NCBI RefSeq assembly: GCF_016865525.2
Contig: NZ_CP075169.1
Coordinates: 2,418,337 to 2,482,336 of the forward strand
Direction: 5' to 3'
Source of the DNA: Sodalis ligni
Lineage (GTDB): Bacteria; Pseudomonadota; Gammaproteobacteria; Enterobacterales; Enterobacteriaceae
DNA: 64,000 bases
Positions 1-7,726 of the stretch are shown one piece after another. The notes beneath the pieces were generated by a model that made no database searches, was not told where the DNA came from, and worked only from the letters and a program-made list of their open reading frames with translations. The position numbers and the translations under genes were made by a program. Each line of letters begins with the position of its first letter. Position 1 is the stretch's first letter.

Positions 1-352
1 CAGCGTCGTCAACCTGGCCTCGCTGGCCGGGCGGTCGGGCGGCCACTCGGGCTCGCTGGCATATTCCACGACCAAAGGCGCCGTGCTGGCCTGGACCCGC
101 TCTCTGGCAGCCGAGCTGGGCCAGTATGGCATCAGGGTTAACGCGGTCGCGCCGGGACTGATTCTGGGCACCCGGTTCCACAATCAGCACACCACCAAAG
201 AATCCGCCGACGAAACCATCAGCGCGATTCCGCTGGGCCGGGCCGGCACTGCCGAAGATGTTGCGCGGGTGATCAAATTCCTGGCCGCGGAATACGATGG
301 CTTCGTATCAGGAGCCACGATAGATATTAACGGCGGCATTTACCGTATGTGA
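1..352 (+). CDS. SDR family oxidoreductase, 3' part only
   Basis: This is the C-terminal part of a classical short-chain dehydrogenase/reductase. The reading frame is open from base 2, so the start lies outside the window. The active-site segment reads AYSTTKGAV, giving the catalytic Tyr and the Lys four residues later, preceded by a Ser-rich stretch in the position of the catalytic Ser. After it come the RVNAVAPG segment and the usual C-terminal ending with GATIDINGG. The Rossmann glycine motif is not visible because it is upstream. The substrate cannot be told. The next gene, a RbsD/FucU-like mutarotase, starts 75 bases downstream after a hairpin, so this may be a sugar alcohol or sugar acid dehydrogenase in a carbohydrate operon (inference). 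Confidence 0.9.
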   Translation, partial: SVVNLASLAGRSGGHSGSLAYSTTKGAVLAWTRSLAAELGQYGIRVNAVAPGLILGTRFHNQHTTKESADETISAIPLGRAGTAEDVARVIKFLAAEYDGFVSGATIDINGGIYRM

Positions 353-384
353 TGTATCGCTGGCGGAACGGACAAGACTACCCT

Positions 385-410
385 ATGCCAGACGGTATGA
401 CGTCTGGCAT
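385..410 (+). terminator. 10-bp perfect hairpin between SDR and mutarotase genes
   Basis: ATGCCAGACG and CGTCTGGCAT form a perfect 10-bp stem around a 6-base loop, 33 bases after the SDR stop. Only two Ts follow the stem, so it could be a weak terminator, an attenuator or an mRNA-stabilising hairpin. Confidence 0.5.
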
Positions 411-427
411 TTGCCTTAGGAAAAATC

Positions 428-844
428 ATGATCAAATCTGAAATATTGCACCCTGAATTATTAAGCTGCCTGGCAAAATGCGGACACAAAACCAATATTG
501 TCATTGCTGACAGCAATTATTCCTTTGTCACCAATTCGGCGCCTCATGCCACCATTATCTATCTTAATTTTGCGCCCGGAATGATACGAAGCACCGTGAT
601 CCTGGAGAAAATCCTAAAATATATTAATATCGAAACGGTGACCTTCATGGAATATCCCGCCGATTTTGACAATACCATTGAAGCGGAATATAAAGCCATT
701 CTGCCGGCGGGTACCGATATTGCCTACGTCGGCAGAAATGAATTTTACGCCGCCGCCAAATCGCCGGACACGCTGCTGGTTATCGCCTCGGGAGAAGCGA
801 AACGATTCGCCAATCTTATTATTACCGTCGGCGTGGTGTCTTAG
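428..844 (+). CDS. RbsD/FucU-type sugar mutarotase
   Basis: The 138-residue length and the N-terminal pattern match the RbsD/FucU pyranase/mutarotase family: HPELLSCLAKCGH followed by an Asp. His20 fits the catalytic His and Asp28 the conserved acid. The C-terminus keeps the family's Gly-Glu/Arg-Phe-x-Asn-Leu-Ile signature (residues about 122-131). Members interconvert anomers or pyranose/furanose forms of sugars such as ribose or fucose in the cytoplasm. A TTAGG-containing stretch lies just before the ATG. The 3' end overlaps the convergent AraC gene by 23 bases. The particular sugar is not evident because no fucose or ribose genes are in view. Confidence 0.75.
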   Translation: MIKSEILHPELLSCLAKCGHKTNIVIADSNYSFVTNSAPHATIIYLNFAPGMIRSTVILEKILKYINIETVTFMEYPADFDNTIEAEYKAILPAGTDIAYVGRNEFYAAAKSPDTLLVIASGEAKRFANLIITVGVVS

Positions 845-1745
845 AAAGAATATATGAGCGCGAATATTGCTTCGGGGCGAGGGCATAAACGCGTTTGAAC
901 GCGTGCCCGAATGCGCTCTCGGAGGAGTATCCCACCCGGAAGGCCGCCGCGGCAACCGTTGAACCGCGTCGCAACATATCCCGCGCCAGCCGCATTCTCC
1001 AGCGGAGCAGGTAGTCAAGGGGCGACAGGCCGACTATGGATTTGAACCGTTTTGAAAATGCGGAACGCGACATGGCCGCCGCGTTGGCCAATGCCTCTAG
1101 CGTCCAGGGGTAAGCGGCATTACCATGCATTAGTCCGATGGCTTTACCGATCCTGACATCCACCAACGCGCCCAGCCAGCCGAAATCCTCCCCGTTTCCC
1201 TGATCCAGCGCTGCCCGCAGCACCTGAACGAGCAGGACGTCGGCCAGCCGGTCGGTGAGGACGGCGGTGCCTATCTGCGTCCCCCGGATCTCATGGTCGA
1301 GAATCTGCAGCGTGGAGCGAATAACCGATGCCGAAGGGTTGCCGGCCGGTATCAGCAGAAAACGCGGCAGCGAGCCGAGAAGCAATTGTGCATCCGACGC
1401 TTCAAAGCTGAAGCTGCCGGCCAGCAAAACCGTGTCGTCCCCTTCATGATGCGCGATATCCGACTGCGCCCAATCGAACGCCGTGATGCCGTCTTCCGGC
1501 GCCCGGTGTTCGTCATTCGCCAGCACATAGGCCGGCGCGTTGGCGAGCAGAAAACAGTCCCCCGCCGCGAGCTGATGGCGTGGTTGGTCGCTAAAATCGA
1601 TCCAGCAGGCGCCACGGGTCACCGCGCCGAACTTTAATGCGGGTTTCGCCGGAAAGCGATAGGACCAGCCTCCGCTGGCTTCAAATCTTGTGCAACGCGC
1701 GGCGCGAACGTTTAAAAGAGAAAAGACTTCAGAGAGAGGGTCCAC
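822..1745 (-). CDS. AraC family regulator with cupin sensor domain
   Basis: This 307-residue protein has an N-terminal AraC-type cupin domain (about residues 10-185; cupin_6 style, with the GDCFLLANAPAYVL segment) and a C-terminal double helix-turn-helix (about 200-300). The second helix-turn-helix carries VAAAAFRVGYSSESAFGHAFKR, the usual AraC signature. The start is GTG at 1745. The gene diverges from the SDR gene at 1848 with a 102-base gap, so it probably controls that reductase, a common arrangement for cupin_6 AraC proteins. Its 3' end overlaps the mutarotase gene. Confidence 0.85.
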   Translation of the reverse strand: MDPLSEVFSLLNVRAARCTRFEASGGWSYRFPAKPALKFGAVTRGACWIDFSDQPRHQLAAGDCFLLANAPAYVLANDEHRAPEDGITAFDWAQSDIAHHEGDDTVLLAGSFSFEASDAQLLLGSLPRFLLIPAGNPSASVIRSTLQILDHEIRGTQIGTAVLTDRLADVLLVQVLRAALDQGNGEDFGWLGALVDVRIGKAIGLMHGNAAYPWTLEALANAAAMSRSAFSKRFKSIVGLSPLDYLLRWRMRLARDMLRRGSTVAAAAFRVGYSSESAFGHAFKRVYALAPKQYSRSYILSKTPRRR

Positions 1746-1847
1746 AGATTGAGCCGATCGCGACGGTTTTAAAGAGTTTCAAGCATAGATCGTCCACTTT
1801 TCCCGTGCAAGAATCATTTTCCAGCCACCTGAAAAGAGACACGATAA

Positions 1848-2582
1848 ATGAGTATTGAAGGTAAGGTCATCGTCATCACCGGCGCCAGCAGCGGGATCGG
1901 CCGGGCCGCCGCGCTGCTGCTTGCAGAACGCGGGGCCAGTATCGTACTCGGCGCAAGGCGGTCCGACAGGCTCGCGGCCCTGTCCGAGGCGATCGTGGCC
2001 AAGGGAGGGAAAGCGTCATATCTCGTCACCGATGTCAAACGGCGCAACGACGTCATCCGACTCGTGGCACACGCCGTCGAGCGATTCGGCAAGCTGGACG
2101 TTCTGGTCAATAATGCCGGGATCGCCCCGATTTCCCTGCTGGACGACCTGAAAGTTGAGGATTGGGAAGACATGATCGACGTGAACGTAAAGGGCGTACT
2201 CTACGGAATTGCCGCGGCTTTGCCCGTTTTCCGTCGCCAGGGCTTCGGGCATTTCGTTAACACGCTGTCCACCGCCGGCATACAGATTGTCCCGGCCATG
2301 GCAGTCTACGCCGGTTCGAAAAACGCCGTCAGGGCGATCTCCGAAGGACTCCGCCAGGAGGCCGGCCCGTCGCTTCGGGTGACGACCATCTCCCCCGGCT
2401 ATGTGGATACGGAACTGCCCTCGTCGATGACGGACGCGGCCCTGCGGGAACGGGGCGAGGCGAGTATGAAGGCAATGGCGATTCCGGCGGGCGCCATAGC
2501 CGAAGCTATTGCATTCGCGGTGGCGCAGCCCGACAACGTGGATGTCGGCGAGGTAGTGGTGCGTCCCACTGCCCAAGCGTAA
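1848..2582 (+). CDS. SDR family oxidoreductase
   Basis: This is a complete 244-residue classical SDR. The cofactor motif TGASSGIG is at residues 11-18, NNAG near 87-90, a catalytic Ser in LSTAG and the active-site Tyr and Lys in YAGSK. The C-terminus has SPGYVDTELP. Arg residues after the second beta strand (GARRSDR) suggest NADP(H) preference (inference). It is divergent from the AraC gene and is probably its target. The substrate is unknown. Homologues of this shape are often annotated as aldehyde or ketone reductases. Confidence 0.88.
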   Translation: MSIEGKVIVITGASSGIGRAAALLLAERGASIVLGARRSDRLAALSEAIVAKGGKASYLVTDVKRRNDVIRLVAHAVERFGKLDVLVNNAGIAPISLLDDLKVEDWEDMIDVNVKGVLYGIAAALPVFRRQGFGHFVNTLSTAGIQIVPAMAVYAGSKNAVRAISEGLRQEAGPSLRVTTISPGYVDTELPSSMTDAALRERGEASMKAMAIPAGAIAEAIAFAVAQPDNVDVGEVVVRPTAQA

Positions 2583-2690
2583 GAATTAAAATTCCCGCAT
2601 CTTGGTCTATTATTCTTCTTATGCCGCTTGGTGTCGGGACAATCGGATACCGTTCAAACATCCCCGTTCTGAATTTAATGAGGCCAATGA

Positions 2691-4478
2691 ATGGATTCCA
2701 AATCATTTTTCAAAAGTTGGGGCGCCGAATATGTCGCCGACGGCGCCGTCCGCTTTCGCCTCTGGGCGCCCGGCCAGGACAGGGTGACGCTCAGGCTTGC
2801 CGGCGAAGACGCACAGATGAGTCCCCTCGGCGACGGCTGGTTCGAACGGCTGGCAACCGGCGTGTCCCCCGGCGCGGAATATCATTTTGTTCTCGCCGAC
2901 GGCACGGCGGTGCCGGACCCCGCCTCCCGCGCCCAGAAGGCGGATGTCAATGGCCCGTCCCTGGTCATCGACCCCAGGCGCTACGGCTGGCGGAACGGCG
3001 AATGGCGCGGCCGCCCCTGGGAAGAAACGGTTGTCTACGAAATGCACATCGGCACCTTCACCCCGGAAGGCACGTTCCGGGCCGCGATGGAAAAACTGCC
3101 TTATCTCGCCGAACTCGGTATCACCATGATCGAGGTGCTGCCCGTTTCGCAGTTCGGCGGCAACCGTGGCTGGGGCTATGACGGCGTGCTGCTTTACGCG
3201 CCGCATTCCGCCTATGGCGCGCCGGAGGATTTCAAGGCCTTTATCGATGCCGCCCACGGCCACGGCCTCTCGGTGGTGCTGGATATCGTGCTCAACCATT
3301 TCGGCCCGGAGGGCAATTACCTGCCGCTTCTGGCGCCCGATTTCTTCCACAAAGAGCGGATGACGCCCTGGGGCGCCGGCATCGCCTATGACGTCGATGC
3401 GGCCCGCCGTTATATCGTGGAAGCGCCGCTCTACTGGCTGGGGGAGTTCAATCTTGACGGCCTGCGCTTCGACGCGATTGATCAGATTGAGGATACCTCC
3501 CGCAAGCACGTGCTGATAGAGATAGCCGAGCGTATCAGGGCCGGGATAACCCACCGGCCGATCCATCTGACGACCGAGGACAGCCGCAACGTCATTTTCC
3601 TGCATCCGCGCGGGGAAGACGGCTCAGCGCCGCTCTTCACCGGCGAATGGAATGATGATTTCCACAATGCCGTCCATGTCTTCGCCACCGGCGAGACGCA
3701 TGCCTATTACCATGATTTTGCCAAGGAACCCGAAAAACTTGTGGCCCGTGCCTTGGCGGAAGGTTTCGCCTACCAGGGCGAGGTTTCGCCGCAGACGGGC
3801 AAAAAGCGCGGCGTAAAAAGCGCCGGCCAGCCGCCGGTCGCCTTTGTGGATTTTATTCAGAACCACGACCAGGTAGGCAACCGCGCCCGGGGCGAAAGGC
3901 TGATCGGCCTGGCCGGCGTTGACCGCACCAAGGTCCTGCTCGCCGCGCTGCTCTTATCGCCGCATATTCCGCTGCTCTTCATGGGCGAGGAGTATGGCGA
4001 GAATAATCCCTTTTTGTTCTTCACCGATTTCCATGGCTCACTCGCCAAGGCCGTGCGCGAGGGCCGGGCGAAGGAATTCGAGGGCCATGCCGGCCATGAG
4101 GGCGAAAGCGTGCCCGATCCCAACGCCAGGAAGACCTTTGAGATGTCAAAGCTTGACTGGAAAAAAACGGGCGGCAGGGATGGGAAGGACTGGCTGGCGC
4201 TCACCCGAGAGCTGTTGGCGCTGCGCCGGCAGTATGTCGTGCCGTTGCTCGCCACGGCCGGCGGCAATGCCGGCAGGGTGGTGAAGACCACACAAGGCTT
4301 TCTTGCCGTCACCTGGACTTTCCCGAAAGGCATTTTATCGATGGCGCTCAATATCAGCGAAACGCCCCAGCCGCTTCCCCACCTGCCTGGCGAGACGATC
4401 TTCGTCTGGCCGAACGCGGCAAAGGAGCTGCCGCAGCATGCCATCATTGTCCGTCTCGCCGCAGGAGCCGCATCGTGA
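2691..4478 (+). CDS. treZ: Malto-oligosyltrehalose trehalohydrolase
   Basis: TreZ (GH13) releases trehalose from the maltooligosyl-trehalose made by TreY. The 595-residue protein has an N-terminal CBM48/early-set domain (WGAEYVADGAVRFRLWAP), then the (beta/alpha)8 barrel. The nucleophile Asp lies in LDGLRFDAIDQI (about residue 260), the acid Glu in TTEDSRN (about 295) and the transition-state Asp in FIQNHDQVGN (about 390). The length is typical for the family. The stop overlaps the GTG start of treY by four bases (GTGA), so the two are translationally coupled. A GAGG lies 9 bases before the ATG. No treX debranching enzyme or glgX is in the window. In enterics this route is a stress-linked alternative to OtsAB for trehalose formation. 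Confidence 0.95.
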   Translation: MDSKSFFKSWGAEYVADGAVRFRLWAPGQDRVTLRLAGEDAQMSPLGDGWFERLATGVSPGAEYHFVLADGTAVPDPASRAQKADVNGPSLVIDPRRYGWRNGEWRGRPWEETVVYEMHIGTFTPEGTFRAAMEKLPYLAELGITMIEVLPVSQFGGNRGWGYDGVLLYAPHSAYGAPEDFKAFIDAAHGHGLSVVLDIVLNHFGPEGNYLPLLAPDFFHKERMTPWGAGIAYDVDAARRYIVEAPLYWLGEFNLDGLRFDAIDQIEDTSRKHVLIEIAERIRAGITHRPIHLTTEDSRNVIFLHPRGEDGSAPLFTGEWNDDFHNAVHVFATGETHAYYHDFAKEPEKLVARALAEGFAYQGEVSPQTGKKRGVKSAGQPPVAFVDFIQNHDQVGNRARGERLIGLAGVDRTKVLLAALLLSPHIPLLFMGEEYGENNPFLFFTDFHGSLAKAVREGRAKEFEGHAGHEGESVPDPNARKTFEMSKLDWKKTGGRDGKDWLALTRELLALRRQYVVPLLATAGGNAGRVVKTTQGFLAVTWTFPKGILSMALNISETPQPLPHLPGETIFVWPNAAKELPQHAIIVRLAAGAAS

Positions 4479-7006
4479 AAATCCCCACCGCCACTTACCG
4501 TATTCAGTTTCGCAACGGCATGACCTTCGACCGCGCCGCGGGGCTTGTGCCCTACCTGAAGCGGCTCGGCATCAGCCATCTTTATGCTTCGCCGGTGTTC
4601 ACCGCCACCGCCGAATCGACCCACGGCTACGACGTGACCGACGCCAATGAGATAGAGCCCGCCATCGGCGGCCGGGCAGGTTTCCACCGCATGGTGGCGG
4701 CATTAAAAGGCGCGGGTCTGGGTCTGATCATTGACATTGTGCCGAACCACATGGCCGCTTCACTGGAAAATCCGTGGTGGCGCGACGTTATCGAGCATGG
4801 CGAAAACAGCCGCTACGCCCGGCATTTCGACATTCACTGGTCGCGCCGCCTGACCTTACCCTTCCTCGGGGATACCTTCGACGCCGTGCTGGAAAACGGC
4901 GAGATTGCCGTGCAGCCCGACCCGAAGACCGGCAAGCCGGCTTTCGCCTATTACGACAGCTTCTACCCCCTTGCCCCGGAAACCTGGGCGGACCGCGAGG
5001 CGGAAGTCCTGAATCTCACCGATAAGGCGAAAATCGCCGAACTGCACGACAGACAGCCCTATCGACTGATGTCTTGGCTGGAGGCGCCGCGGGATCTCTC
5101 CTACCGTCGCTTTTTCGAGATAACCGGTCTGGTGGGGGTCCGGGTCGAGGACAAGGCCGTTTTCGACGATACCCACCGGCTTATCCTCGAACTGGTTCAT
5201 TCCGGGGCGGTGGACGGGCTGCGGGTGGATCATGTGGACGGGCTCGCCGACCCGAAAGCCTATCTCCATCGCCTTCGCCGGGAGGCCGGACCGGACTGCT
5301 ATATCACGGTGGAAAAGATCCTTGCCGAGGGGGAGGATATTCCGGCGGACTGGCCGATTTCCGGTACAACCGGTTACGAATTCATGGCATCGCTGGCGGA
5401 TGTACTGGTAGACGGCGATAAAATCGGCGCCCTGCGCAAGGCCTATCACGATGTGGTGGGCAAGCCGGTAAATATGGAATCTGAACTGCGGGCGGCCAAG
5501 CTTTTGATGGTGGATAAAAATTTCGAGGGTGAATTCACCACCCTGTTGATGCTTGCCATGGCGATCGCCAGGGGGGAAGCCGTGCGGCTTGACGAGAAAG
5601 CCGCCAGGTCGGCCCTGCGCGAGCTGCTGGTTGCTTTTCCGGTCTACCGCACCTACGGCACGGCGCAAGGGTTGCCGCCGGCGGACTATGGCCTGCTGCA
5701 AAAGGTGGCCGCCAAGGTGAGGACCGGCGTGAATGCTCCCGATCCGGAGGCGCTCGATTTCCTTATCCGCATTCTCGCCGGCGAAATCTCTGAAGACGCG
5801 TCTGGCGAGGCCGCCGTTTTCCGCACCCGATTCCAGCAGTTGACGGGTCCGCTGATGGCCAAATCGGTGGAGGACACGCTGTTCTTCCGTCAGCACATGG
5901 CGCTGGCCCTCAACGAAGTGGGCGCCGAACCGGTGCCGCGCGTCTTTCCCCTGGACCGCTTCCACGCCCAGATGAAATTGCGGCTCGAACGGCATCCCGA
6001 TGCGCTTTCCGGCACCTCGACCCATGATACCAAACGCGGCGAGGACGCCCGCGCACGGCTCTACACGCTCACCGAAGCGCCGGACCTCTGGGCGGCATGC
6101 GTCGCCCGCTGGCGCCACATGAACCAATCCCACATCAAGGCCCTCAACGATGGTCCGGCGCCGGAGCCGGCTGTCGAATGGATGCTCTATCAGGCGCTGG
6201 CCGGCGTCTGGCCGACAACGCTACACCCCCATGACGTGACGGGATTACGGGCGCTTGAAGAGAGGTTTGCCGCCTATGTGGAAAAAGCGTTGCGGGAAGC
6301 GAAGCTGCGCACTAACTGGGCCGACAGCAACGACACCTATGAAAAGGCCGTACTCGACTATGCGTGCCGCCTGCTTTCGCCGGCGAACCATGACTTTCTC
6401 CTGGATTTTTTCGGCGCGCTGCAACCCTTTATCCGCGCCGGCCTGGTCAACAGCCTTACCCAGACCGTCGTCAAGCTGACGGCGCCGGGCGTGCCGGATA
6501 TCTACCAGGGCAGCGAGGCGCTGGATTTCAGCCTCGCCGATCCCGACAATCGGCGTGAGCCGGATTTCGCCGCGCTCGAACGGCTGTTGCCCGAGGATGA
6601 CAAGCCGGTTTCCACCACCGAAGAGGGCTGGCTGCGCGGCCGGCTCAAACAGCATGTCATCGCCAGGCTTCTGCGTTTACGCCGGCAGATGCCGACGCTG
6701 TTTCGCCAGGGCGACTATCTGCCGCTCGCCGCCGCGGGCAGGCGTGGGGAAAACGTCCTGGCTTTCGCACGGGCGGAAAATGATGATGCGCTGATTGTCA
6801 TCACCCCTTGTCTGGTTTTCGGCGCGCTGAGGGACAGCCTTGCCCGGCCGCAGATGAAGTGTTGGCCGCAAACGGAAATCATCCTGCCCCATCGGCTGGC
6901 CCACCGCCGCTACCGCAACATTCTCAGCGGAGAAGAGATAGTCTTGACCGACCGCATCGACCTGGCATCAGTGGATGGCTGTTTGCCCGTCATTTTGATG
7001 AGTTGA
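4475..7006 (+). CDS. treY: Malto-oligosyltrehalose synthase
   Basis: TreY (GH13_26) isomerises the reducing-end alpha-1,4 bond of maltodextrins to the alpha,alpha-1,1 bond of trehalose. The 843-residue protein begins with the family's PTATYRIQF segment and has DIVPNHMA (about residue 89), the nucleophile region DGLRVDHVDGL (about 250) and the acid in ITVEKILAEGE (about 275). STHDTKRGEDARAR and the C-terminal PDIYQGSEALDFSLADPDNRR are hallmark TreY motifs. It starts at GTG overlapping the treZ stop. The 208 bases after the stop hold no gene. Confidence 0.95.
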   Translation: MKIPTATYRIQFRNGMTFDRAAGLVPYLKRLGISHLYASPVFTATAESTHGYDVTDANEIEPAIGGRAGFHRMVAALKGAGLGLIIDIVPNHMAASLENPWWRDVIEHGENSRYARHFDIHWSRRLTLPFLGDTFDAVLENGEIAVQPDPKTGKPAFAYYDSFYPLAPETWADREAEVLNLTDKAKIAELHDRQPYRLMSWLEAPRDLSYRRFFEITGLVGVRVEDKAVFDDTHRLILELVHSGAVDGLRVDHVDGLADPKAYLHRLRREAGPDCYITVEKILAEGEDIPADWPISGTTGYEFMASLADVLVDGDKIGALRKAYHDVVGKPVNMESELRAAKLLMVDKNFEGEFTTLLMLAMAIARGEAVRLDEKAARSALRELLVAFPVYRTYGTAQGLPPADYGLLQKVAAKVRTGVNAPDPEALDFLIRILAGEISEDASGEAAVFRTRFQQLTGPLMAKSVEDTLFFRQHMALALNEVGAEPVPRVFPLDRFHAQMKLRLERHPDALSGTSTHDTKRGEDARARLYTLTEAPDLWAACVARWRHMNQSHIKALNDGPAPEPAVEWMLYQALAGVWPTTLHPHDVTGLRALEERFAAYVEKALREAKLRTNWADSNDTYEKAVLDYACRLLSPANHDFLLDFFGALQPFIRAGLVNSLTQTVVKLTAPGVPDIYQGSEALDFSLADPDNRREPDFAALERLLPEDDKPVSTTEEGWLRGRLKQHVIARLLRLRRQMPTLFRQGDYLPLAAAGRRGENVLAFARAENDDALIVITPCLVFGALRDSLARPQMKCWPQTEIILPHRLAHRRYRNILSGEEIVLTDRIDLASVDGCLPVILMS

Positions 7007-7214
7007 TGATTTTTATGTCATTATGGCCATCGGGGTCGCCATTCGATGGCTGTTGACCGCTATGCGGTGTTTGAAATAACACCGGCTTGGATGAATAGCA
7101 TCGACGGCTCCTGGCTTACGGCGTGTCTCAGCCCCCTAGAGATCCAGACACCTATTCCCGCTTAGCTTAGTGGATTGGCCCTGGGATCGTAGACTGTAAC
7201 CAATAACAACGTCG

Positions 7215-7646
7215 CTAACCCAGATGCGTATGCCTTTCCTGCGCAGACCCGACGTCCATCGATACGATGCCCTGCACAATGCCGCAGGCGTCCACCCGCT
7301 GTTCACTCCGGCAGCGCTTGCGCAGGCCGGTAAGCTGCTCTTTAAGCTGGGTCAGCTCCCTGATGCGCTCCTCCACATGGTCAATATGCTCCTCAAGCAG
7401 ATGGTTGACCGCGCCGCATCCGGTGTCGGGCCGATCCAGCAGGCTCAGCAGCGAGCGGATTTCCCCGTGGGTCATATTCAGCACACGGCAGTTGCGGATA
7501 AACCGCAGGCGCTCCACATGGGCCGGCGTATAGCTGCGATAGTTGGCGGCAGTACGCACAGGGACGGGCAGCAGCCCCTCTTTTTCATAAAAACGCACGG
7601 TTTCCACCGTGCAGTGCGCCAGTTGCGCCACTTCACCGATTTTCAT
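7215..7646 (-). CDS. CadR/PbrR-type MerR regulator
   Basis: This 143-residue MerR-family activator begins MKIGEVAQLA with the winged helix-turn-helix (residues 1-70) and a dimerisation helix. The metal-site Cys pattern of the Cd/Pb-responsive branch is present: Cys77 in DTGCGAVN, Cys112 in KRCRSE and Cys121 in DACGIV. In Pseudomonas CadR the last is at 119, so two residues are inserted here. It is divergent from the P-type ATPase, with a MerR-type operator in the 80-base gap. Expected role: bind Cd(II), Pb(II) or Zn(II) and underwind the ATPase promoter. The usual His-rich tail is reduced to a few residues (RHTHLG). Confidence 0.88.
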   Translation of the reverse strand: MKIGEVAQLAHCTVETVRFYEKEGLLPVPVRTAANYRSYTPAHVERLRFIRNCRVLNMTHGEIRSLLSLLDRPDTGCGAVNHLLEEHIDHVEERIRELTQLKEQLTGLRKRCRSEQRVDACGIVQGIVSMDVGSAQERHTHLG

Positions 7647-7664
7647 GCCGGCCTCCTTTAGGTC

Positions 7665-7695
7665 TTGACTCTATAGTAGCTTCAGGGTGTGCAAT
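7665..7695 (+). promoter_or_regulatory. MerR-type metal-responsive promoter and operator
   Basis: A -35 TTGACT (7665-7670) and a -10 TGCAAT (7690-7695) are separated by 19 bases, the overlong spacer characteristic of MerR-activated promoters. An imperfect dyad, ACTCTATAG then TTCAGGGT (7668-7688), lies in the spacer and closely resembles known CadR/ZntR operators. It drives the P-type ATPase gene at 7727. Confidence 0.75.
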
Positions 7696-7726
7696 ACGCC
7701 ATAGAGAATATTAACCGGAGCAAAAC

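Noticed and set aside
2703..3605. 300-codon minus-strand frame inside treZ
   Set aside because: Fully antisense to treZ with no recognisable motif and no ribosome site.
4856..6133. 425-codon open frame on the minus strand inside treY
   Set aside because: It is antisense to the well-supported treY, shows no domain pattern, and has the His/Gly/Arg-rich composition typical of a shadow frame in high-GC DNA.
7007..7214. Possible tRNA-like or small RNA sequence between treY and the MerR gene
   Set aside because: No cloverleaf could be drawn and no terminator-like hairpin with a T run is present.
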